NCBI GenBank assembly: GCA_030630315.1
Contig: DAOVNI010000024.1
Location: 1-10,469 of the forward strand
Length of the DNA stretch: 10,469 nt
DNA from: Phycisphaerae bacterium
GTDB lineage: Bacteria > Planctomycetota > Phycisphaerae > Sedimentisphaerales > Anaerobacaceae
Direction: 5' to 3'
A program made the position numbers and the translations under genes. Positions 5,852-10,469 of this stretch are shown piece after piece. The first letter of the stretch is position 1; each line of letters starts with the position of its first letter. Below the pieces are notes generated by a model. That model did not search any database. It had not been told where the DNA came from and was given only the letters and a program-made list of their open reading frames with translations.

Positions 5852-7475
5852 CCAGCTCTCTTTCAATTTCTTCCAGAGTTTTTCCCTTAGTTTCCGGCAG
5901 ATTCTTAAAGATCACGACGAATCCAACGACACAAATCCCGCCAAATGTCCAGAACGCACCGTAAGCGCCAAGCATTTTCTTTAAATACGGGAACGTTAAA
6001 GTCAATACAGTACACGCAATCCATAGTGACAACACTGCAACCGACATTGCAGCTCCGCGGATACGGTTGGGGAACAACTCAGATATTAACACCCAAGTTA
6101 CCGGCGCCAAAGTCATTGCATAACAAGCGATGGAAATAACAATCAGCAGGAGCATATGGATGCCGGTACTATGGAAGTAATAACCCGTTCCCAGCAAGGC
6201 ATAGAGACATGTCAAACCGCCCGCACCGATAAGCATAAGCCCTTTTCGTCCGATACGGTCGACTGTACGGATAGCAATAAATGTTGCGACAAGATTTACG
6301 ATACCGGTAATCACTATGTTAAAGAGCATGTCGCTGACGCCGTAACCTGCTTCCTGGAAAACTTCCTGTGCATAGTTGAAGATTACGTTAATGCCGCACC
6401 ACTGCTGGAGAACCGCCAGGAATATTCCCAAGCCTATAATCTTCATAAGTTTCGGCTCAAGCAGGTCCTTGAAACGAACATGTATAATCTCTTTGCTCGC
6501 CAGCGTTTGTTGAATGTCGGCAACCGCAGCTTTTCCGTATTCGGCTCCGCCGATTCGCGAGAGAATTTTTTCAGCCTGCTCGTTCCTGCCGTATTTTACC
6601 AGCCACCTGGGACTTTCCGGAACAAAGAACATCAGCAGGAAAAACAGAAATGCCGGAACAGTTTCTGCGCCGAACATCCAGCGCCAGCCGCTTAATCCAT
6701 TCCATGTAGGTGATATATATGCTGCCAATATTTGATTGTCTTGTTTTTTCTTAGCTTCAATTTCTTCCTCAATTGTTGGTTTGAAGTAGGCTATATCGGG
6801 GAATTTCTCTTTAACATTTCTAAGGCCAAGTTCATCTGTAATAAGGATGGCTTCTTCTTTTTCTTTTTCAATGTCGAACTCCAGCTCCTGCTGCATGACT
6901 GTCCTGGCAGAGGATTCATTGGCCAGCAGACGCAACTGGTCGGCTGTGGGTACCGGTTGAGCAATGTGCATGTTGGCTATCTGGGCCATAAGTATGCCTA
7001 TCACAATCGTCAATTGATTTATCGATACAAATTTACCTCGCATTTTTGCAGGTGACATCTCTGCGATATACATTGGTGATAGATTGGAGGCCAAACCTAT
7101 GCCCAGTCCGCCTATGACACGAGCTATTACAAAAGATGCGAAATCCCATGCCGACGCAGTGAAAATAGCTGATATAGTAAACATAAACCCGGCAATTATG
7201 AGTAATTTCTTTCTTCCGAATTTGTCCGTCAGCATCCCCGAGAGAATTGCTCCTGCGATACAACCGAACAAGGCACTGCTCATCGCCAAGCCTCGCATCA
7301 GCGGCATATCGTCTGTAATCTTAAAAAAAGGTTCGTAAAACGGCTTTGCTCCACCGATGACCACCCAGTCATAACCAAACAGCAATCCTCCCATAGCTGC
7401 TACAATGCAGATAAGCCATAAAAAACCCATATTATAGTTGGGCTCAGGAATTTTTATTTCTTCATTCAATCCCAT
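5844..7475 (-). CDS. MFS sugar porter with an enlarged TM5-TM6 loop
   Basis: Inner-membrane sugar transporter of the Major Facilitator Superfamily, sugar porter family (relatives of XylE), probably sugar/H+ symport. The signatures appear in order: GGLLFGYDWVVIGGA in TM1 (29-43), DKFGRKK (84-90), MYIAEMSPAKMRG (135-147), PESPRWL (286-292), QQWCGIN (357-363), DRIGRKG (406-412), WVLISELFPNRIRG (461-474) and PETKGKTLEEIE (527-538) near the end. At 543 residues it is longer than the usual 450-490. The extra length lies between TM5 and TM6 (about 170-262), a highly charged Glu/Lys-rich segment predicted to be periplasmic. The GYDWVVIGGA form of TM1 is a distinct subfamily usually seen in Bacteroidetes-like and planctomycete genomes, by recollection. 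ATG 7475 has AAGGA five bases upstream. Substrate is unknown. Confidence 0.95.
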   Translation of the reverse strand: MGLNEEIKIPEPNYNMGFLWLICIVAAMGGLLFGYDWVVIGGAKPFYEPFFKITDDMPLMRGLAMSSALFGCIAGAILSGMLTDKFGRKKLLIIAGFMFTISAIFTASAWDFASFVIARVIGGLGIGLASNLSPMYIAEMSPAKMRGKFVSINQLTIVIGILMAQIANMHIAQPVPTADQLRLLANESSARTVMQQELEFDIEKEKEEAILITDELGLRNVKEKFPDIAYFKPTIEEEIEAKKKQDNQILAAYISPTWNGLSGWRWMFGAETVPAFLFFLLMFFVPESPRWLVKYGRNEQAEKILSRIGGAEYGKAAVADIQQTLASKEIIHVRFKDLLEPKLMKIIGLGIFLAVLQQWCGINVIFNYAQEVFQEAGYGVSDMLFNIVITGIVNLVATFIAIRTVDRIGRKGLMLIGAGGLTCLYALLGTGYYFHSTGIHMLLLIVISIACYAMTLAPVTWVLISELFPNRIRGAAMSVAVLSLWIACTVLTLTFPYLKKMLGAYGAFWTFGGICVVGFVVIFKNLPETKGKTLEEIERELVD

Positions 7476-7683
7476 TTGTTTCCTTTCACCTTAAGACTGA
7501 AGATAGGATTTCCCATATCAAACGCTTGGCTGCACAACCAAGCCTTCTACTTCCACGTTAATATCAAAATCTTCCTCGAATTTTAACCAATTGAAGTCTC
7601 TTTTTACAAACCTTCCTGCCAAGAATAGGAACAGCCACCTATCTTTTGCTTTTTCGGCAATATGCGTCCCCCACAGCGCGATA

Positions 7684-8694
7684 CTACCTAAGCCCCATAG
7701 TCTCATCCAGGCCGAAAACAATATTCATATTCTGAATTGCCTGGCCGGATGCACCCTTTACCAAATTGTCAATTGCCGAAAAGCTTATGATTTTGCCCTT
7801 GGCACAAGTTACAAAGATATGGCAATAGTTTGTCCCGGCGACATCTTTAACAGCCGGAGCGTCATCGCATATCTGCACAAATGGCTCAGAGCTATAAAAA
7901 TCGTTATAGAGCTTTGACAGTTGGTCACTGTTGATTTTCCCTTTCGGCTGACAATACACCGTCGAGAGAATCCCCCTATCAAAAGGCCCTGCGTGCGGCT
8001 GAAACAGCATCCGGACTTCGCAGCCGGCTATCTCGCCGGCGATTTGTTCCATCTCCGGCATATGGCGGTGTACGCCGATTCCATAGGCAAAAATATTTTC
8101 ATTCATATTCGGAAAATGAAATTTGCTCGAAGGGTTTCTGCCCGCCCCCGACACACCGGTTACCGCATTGACAATAATCGAGTCTGCTTCAACAAGGCCT
8201 TGTTTAAGCAGCGGTGCTATGGCCAGCAATGCCCCGGTAGGGTAACAGCCGGGATTGGCGATTAAATCGGCGCCCTTTATCTGCTCGCGGAACAATTCCG
8301 GCAATCCGAACACAGCCCGTGCCAGATTAGCAGTATCAATATGCTTTACGTTGTAGAATTTCTCGTAAACCTCAGGGTTTTTCAGCCGATAGTCCGCACT
8401 AAAATCTATCACCTTTAGTCCTGCACCCAGCAGTTTCGGCACGAATTCCATAGAAACCTTATGAGGCAGACAGCAAAAAGCGGCATCGGCCAGGCCGGTG
8501 AGCTTATCAAAATCCAACGGCTCAATTTGCAAATCGCATCGACCCTTAAACTGCGGAAAGACATCCCCCACCGCCCCGCACTCCTGCGGCAGCGCAGTCA
8601 GATAAACCAATTCCGCCTCGCTGTGCCGCAGGATTATTTCTACTGACTCTGCGCCGGTATATCCGCTTGCTCCGATTATCGCAACTCGTATCAT
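7684..8694 (-). CDS. argC: N-acetyl-gamma-glutamyl-phosphate reductase ArgC
   Basis: Cytoplasmic arginine biosynthesis enzyme that reduces N-acetylglutamyl-5-phosphate to the semialdehyde with NADPH. At 336 residues it is complete. The N terminus MIRVAIIGASGYTGAE holds the Rossmann GxxGxxG loop (G8-G14). The catalytic Cys is C150 in ANPGCYPTGALLA, and GVHRHMPEM (207-215) carries the conserved active-site His region. FQPHAGPFDRG (231-241) and DNLVKGASGQAIQNMN (309-324) are also typical. I use ATG 8694, 21 codons inside the longest frame, because it starts exactly at the family's N terminus and has GGAAGG a few bases upstream; the longer start would lie within the rpsI terminator hairpin. The SD directly follows that terminator's T-run. 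It is about 5 kb upstream of its pathway partner argJ. The 206-bp gap to the transporter holds only a weak 6-bp hairpin (7524-7543). Confidence 0.97.
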   Translation of the reverse strand: MIRVAIIGASGYTGAESVEIILRHSEAELVYLTALPQECGAVGDVFPQFKGRCDLQIEPLDFDKLTGLADAAFCCLPHKVSMEFVPKLLGAGLKVIDFSADYRLKNPEVYEKFYNVKHIDTANLARAVFGLPELFREQIKGADLIANPGCYPTGALLAIAPLLKQGLVEADSIIVNAVTGVSGAGRNPSSKFHFPNMNENIFAYGIGVHRHMPEMEQIAGEIAGCEVRMLFQPHAGPFDRGILSTVYCQPKGKINSDQLSKLYNDFYSSEPFVQICDDAPAVKDVAGTNYCHIFVTCAKGKIISFSAIDNLVKGASGQAIQNMNIVFGLDETMGLR

Positions 8695-8707
8695 AATACT
8701 TCCTTCC

Positions 8708-8742
8708 AAAAAAACAGCCGCCAAGATTTGCTCTCGGCGGCT
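8708..8742 (-). terminator. Intrinsic terminator of the rplM-rpsI operon
   Basis: On the minus strand, AGCCGCCGAGA and TCTTGGCGGCT form an 11-bp stem (one G-U pair) around a GCAAA loop, followed by G and seven Ts. It begins 30 bp after the rpsI stop. The T-run is directly next to the argC ribosome binding site, so any readthrough or internal start is needed to express argC. Confidence 0.9.
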
Positions 8743-8771
8743 ATTGTAACAATCCAAAAAGAATAACGCAA
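8743..8771 (-). promoter_or_regulatory. argC: Putative argC promoter overlapping the upstream terminator
   Basis: TACAAT (8743-8748, five of six consensus bases) is 17 bp from a poor -35 TTGCGT (8766-8771). The expected start near 8736 falls inside the 5' arm of the terminator hairpin, so an argC transcript begun here would lack most of that arm and escape termination. The -35 is weak, so this is suggestive only. Confidence 0.4.
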
Positions 8772-8772
8772 A

Positions 8773-9264
8773 TTAACGCTTCGAGAACTGGAATTTCCTC
8801 CTTGCGCCCCTTTGGCCCGGCTTCTTTCTTTCAACCATCCTGCTGTCACGGGTAAGATGTCCCCCATCTCGCAGCGCCTGGATATAGTTTTCATCATAGA
8901 TTTTCAATGCTCTGGCAATCCCCAGCAACACTGCACCCGCTTGTCCGGAAGTCCCGCCGCCTCGGACATTGACAAAGACATCGAATGTTTTTTCACCCTC
9001 AACTGTCTTCAGAGGGGCCAGGACTGCTTTTCTATCCTGTTCTCGAGTGAAGTAATCTCCAAGCTCTCTTTTGTTAATCAGTAATTTGCCTTTGCCGGGT
9101 TTGATTCTAACTCGCGCGACAGCACTCTTTCTTCTGCCTGTACCCCAGTAGTAACCGCCTGGACTGCCTCCCTTCTTAGTGGCTTTTTGCGATGGTTGCG
9201 GCCCTTTCGCTGCCGTCTTGGCCGTCGCTTTAGCAACAGGATTATCAATTTTGGTCTCTGCCAT
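8773..9264 (-). CDS. rpsI: 30S ribosomal protein uS9
   Basis: Component of the small ribosomal subunit head; its C-terminal tail reaches the P-site tRNA. The core runs from YYWGTGRRKSAVARVRI (38-54) through RGGGTSGQAGAVLLGIARAL (101-120) to the highly conserved end RDGGHLTRDSRMVERKKPG (132-150) and the final SKR. The 163-residue length exceeds the usual 128-135 because of an N-terminal extension of about 35 residues rich in Ala, Lys and Pro. Such an extension is known in several lineages and is likely unstructured. ATG 9264 has AAGGAA eight bases upstream. It follows rplM by 15 bp, the usual operon order, and ends with the intrinsic terminator at 8708-8742. Confidence 0.98.
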   Translation of the reverse strand: MAETKIDNPVAKATAKTAAKGPQPSQKATKKGGSPGGYYWGTGRRKSAVARVRIKPGKGKLLINKRELGDYFTREQDRKAVLAPLKTVEGEKTFDVFVNVRGGGTSGQAGAVLLGIARALKIYDENYIQALRDGGHLTRDSRMVERKKPGQRGARRKFQFSKR

Positions 9265-9279
9265 AATTTGCGTTCCTTC

Positions 9280-9711
9280 TTAGAACAGTTCTATCTTTTC
9301 GGGTGTTTGGGCCTGGTGGTCGTGTTCCGGGCCGCGATAAACCTTCAGTTTTTTGAGCATTTTTCTGCCGAGTTTGTTCTTCGGCAGCATTCGCCTTACC
9401 GCTAATTCAATTACCTTTCCAGGTTTCTTTGCCATCATATCGGCAAAGCTGACGAATTTATGGCCGCCGGGGAAATGCGTATAATAATCGTACTCCTTCA
9501 CCTGAGCCTTTTTGCCGGTAATCTTTATTTTCTCAGCATTAACCACAATCACATAATCGCCTGTATCGACATGAGGCGTATATGTGGGCTTGGTCTTTCC
9601 CATTAGTATAGGTGCGATTTTTGCAGCCATTCGGCCCAGAACCGCCCCGTCGGCATCGACAAGCAGCCACTTATGCTCGACCTGATTTTTCTTTGCCATA
9701 AAGCTCTTCAT
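9280..9711 (-). CDS. rplM: 50S ribosomal protein uL13
   Basis: Early-assembling protein of the large ribosomal subunit. The 143-residue length is normal and all family blocks are present: [19 protein letters not shown] (15-33), [17 protein letters not shown] (38-54), [11 protein letters not shown] (58-68), [10 protein letters not shown] (76-85), [18 protein letters not shown] (102-119) and [15 protein letters not shown] (123-137). Two ATGs are possible: 9711 (MKSFMAKK) and 9699 (MAKK). I prefer 9711 because AGAGAG lies seven bases upstream and many homologues begin with a similar MKTFMAK sequence. It is first in the rplM-rpsI pair, with its own near-consensus promoter about 35 bp upstream. 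Confidence 0.98.
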   Translation of the reverse strand: MKSFMAKKNQVEHKWLLVDADGAVLGRMAAKIAPILMGKTKPTYTPHVDTGDYVIVVNAEKIKITGKKAQVKEYDYYTHFPGGHKFVSFADMMAKKPGKVIELAVRRMLPKNKLGRKMLKKLKVYRGPEHDHQAQTPEKIELF

Positions 9712-9744
9712 AGAAACACTCTCTTTCGCTACATAAAAAGCGGT

Positions 9745-9772
9745 ATTTTACCGAATTCAGCCAAACTGTCAA
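9745..9772 (-). promoter_or_regulatory. rplM: Near-consensus promoter for rplM-rpsI
   Basis: A perfect TTGACA (9767-9772), 16-bp spacer and TAAAAT (9745-9750) point leftward. The start near 9738 gives a leader of about 27 nt, too short for a large L13-type autoregulatory leader. The -10 is flanked by GGT/ACC, a small palindrome. This makes rplM independent of the promoter about 700 bp further upstream. Confidence 0.85.
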
Positions 9773-9838
9773 ACTATTTTTGAGGTGAAAATTCAATAAT
9801 TTGGGCTTCATCCGGTTAACGAGTAGGTGCCCCGTTTG

Positions 9839-10151
9839 AAATTGGGTTTGATTGGGTTCGTTTTCTCCGTGTCTGCTAAGTCGTTCATTTTCATATTCCT
9901 TTGTTATAAAAGAAGTTGCGTTCATTTGAGCATCCAGCAAATTGGCTTTGAATTGGGTTTGTTTTTTGGGACTGCGAAAGCGTCGTTTTTTCTGTAATTC
10001 TTTGTTATAAGTGAGTTTACATTCATTTTGGCTTTTCGGAAATTGGCTTTGATTGGGTTTGTTTTCACCAAGTGTCCAATTGGATTTATTTTCATAATCC
10101 TTTTGTGATAAGATACTTACGTTCATTTGAGCTTTCCCGAAATTGGCTTTG
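9839..10151. repeat. Tandem array of about 100-bp repeats (three copies plus a stub)
   Basis: The motif AAATTGG(C/G)TTTG recurs at 9839, 9939, 10040 and 10140, giving periods of 100, 101 and 100 bp. Within each unit the order is the same on the plus strand: AAATTGG, TTGGGTTTGTTTT, a variable centre, then CTTTGTTATAA-like and TTCATTT-like blocks. The middle copy is the most diverged. A long minus-strand frame crosses the array, but its period is not a multiple of three, its translation is low-complexity (NKPNQSQF and similar) and it runs into rplM, so I treat it as non-coding. I recall similar repeats scattered through planctomycete genomes. Confidence 0.8.
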
Positions 10152-10203
10152 TTTTGCATAAAAGAGTTGATTTGTAAAGCGCTCTCTACAGATGTAGAGG
10201 ATT

Positions 10204-10231
10204 CAAGACACAAGATGCAAGACTCAAGAGG
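10204..10231. repeat. Heptamer tandem repeat, CAAGANN x4
   Basis: Four consecutive 7-base units on the plus strand: CAAGACA, CAAGATG, CAAGACT, CAAGAGG. No gene overlaps it. Function is unknown. Confidence 0.65.
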
Positions 10232-10254
10232 AAGAATACTCGATGCTTGTAAAT

Positions 10255-10321
10255 GGTTAAATGGTTCATTGGTTAATTAGTTCGTAGTTCATAGTTCGTG
10301 GTTCGTTGTTCATAGTTCGTA
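10255..10321. repeat. Octamer then heptamer tandem repeats
   Basis: Three 8-base units (GGTTAAAT, GGTTCATT, GGTTAATT; 10255-10278) are followed by six 7-base units of the form GTTCRTN (10280-10321: GTTCGTA, GTTCATA, GTTCGTG, GTTCGTT, GTTCATA, GTTCGTA). Short-period, non-coding, probably formed by slippage or as part of a dispersed intergenic element. Confidence 0.75.
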
Positions 10322-10352
10322 GTTTCCTTTGACTTTGAACTTATTTTGGCGT

Positions 10353-10410
10353 GTATCTGCTGATACTAAGACGTGCGGTTCTCCGCTATATACCTGCCAT
10401 CTCTATGGCG
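10353..10410 (-). ncRNA. Candidate structured RNA: three consecutive four-base-loop hairpins
   Basis: Directly after a strong promoter, the minus strand holds three perfect short hairpins in 57 bases: GCCAT-AGAG-ATGGC (10396-10409), GCGG-AGAA-CCGC (10375-10386) and GTATC-AGCA-GATAC (10353-10366). The predicted start near 10410 places the first hairpin at the 5' end of the RNA. The RNA would continue into the repeat field; I see no terminator or reading frame after the hairpins. It matches no RNA family I can name. Alternatives are a leader for a lost gene or part of a mobile repeat. Confidence 0.4.
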
Positions 10411-10416
10411 GTTTGT

Positions 10417-10444
10417 ATTATACCAAATTTCACACAAAAGTCAA
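10417..10444 (-). promoter_or_regulatory. Strong sigma70-type promoter reading into the hairpins and repeats
   Basis: TTGACT (10439-10444), 16-bp spacer and perfect TATAAT (10417-10422) on the minus strand. No gene begins for about 700 bp downstream, and rplM has its own promoter, so the product is most likely a non-coding RNA or a long leader. Confidence 0.7.
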
Positions 10445-10469
10445 GAAGAAAATGACAAAAAAATTAGCC

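Noticed and set aside
6156..6695. 179-codon plus-strand frame
   Set aside because: Antisense shadow of the sugar porter.
7524..7543. Hairpin GCTTGG/CCAAGC after argC as a terminator
   Set aside because: Only six base pairs and no T-run follows on the minus strand.
7518..7721. 67-codon minus-strand frame between argC and the transporter
   Set aside because: It overlaps the argC 3' end, has no clear ribosome binding site and no recognised family. The part after argC (7518-7683) reads somewhat protein-like and could be a remnant, but support is too weak.
9671..10213. 180-codon minus-strand open frame upstream of rplM
   Set aside because: It is made of the 100-bp repeats, has low-complexity composition, overlaps the rplM promoter and start, and the repeat period breaks any stable reading frame.

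Overview
The window reads as a chromosomal segment from a bacterium, most likely a Planctomycetota member of the Phycisphaerae type. That placement is an inference. It rests on the overall look of the housekeeping genes (uS9 with an Ala/Lys-rich N-terminal extension) and on intergenic repeats whose translated form (for example ENKPNQSQF) I recall from planctomycete assemblies; I cannot test it here. Every gene I can support lies on the minus strand, so transcription runs from right to left.

In transcription order: the right end (about 10,170-10,444) holds a strong promoter, three consecutive four-base-loop hairpins, heptamer tandem arrays and then about three copies of a 100-bp repeat (9839-10151). 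None of this codes for protein. A near-consensus promoter at 9745-9772 then drives rplM-rpsI (ribosomal proteins uL13 and uS9), closed by a clear intrinsic terminator. A putative promoter overlapping that terminator serves argC. After argC come a sugar-porter MFS transporter, a decayed stretch (5435-5843) with a good promoter but a reading frame broken by two stops, a uroporphyrinogen-decarboxylase-like gene that has lost its middle, and a nitrilase-superfamily amidohydrolase.

Next is a compact HEPN-MNT cassette: a HEPN protein, an overlapping minimal nucleotidyltransferase with a GSX10DXD motif, and a third small gene coupled to it by TAATG. The cassette has its own promoter with a palindrome over the -35 region. 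Directly after it is the orphaned 3' end of a second nitrilase gene, so the cassette lies between two copies of nitrilase 3' sequence. The left end holds argJ and then the first 449 codons of a membrane-bound ion-pumping pyrophosphatase (hppA), which runs off the window.

argC and argJ belong to the same arginine pathway: ArgC reduces N-acetylglutamyl phosphate and ArgJ recycles the acetyl group from N-acetylornithine to glutamate. They sit about 5 kb apart on the same strand, with the transporter, decayed URO-D region, nitrilase and HEPN-MNT cassette between them. This middle block looks like accessory DNA within a housekeeping backbone. The most interesting items are the three-gene HEPN-MNT cassette and its nitrilase flanks, the deletion and decay around the URO-D gene, and the candidate structured RNA with the repeat field upstream of rplM.
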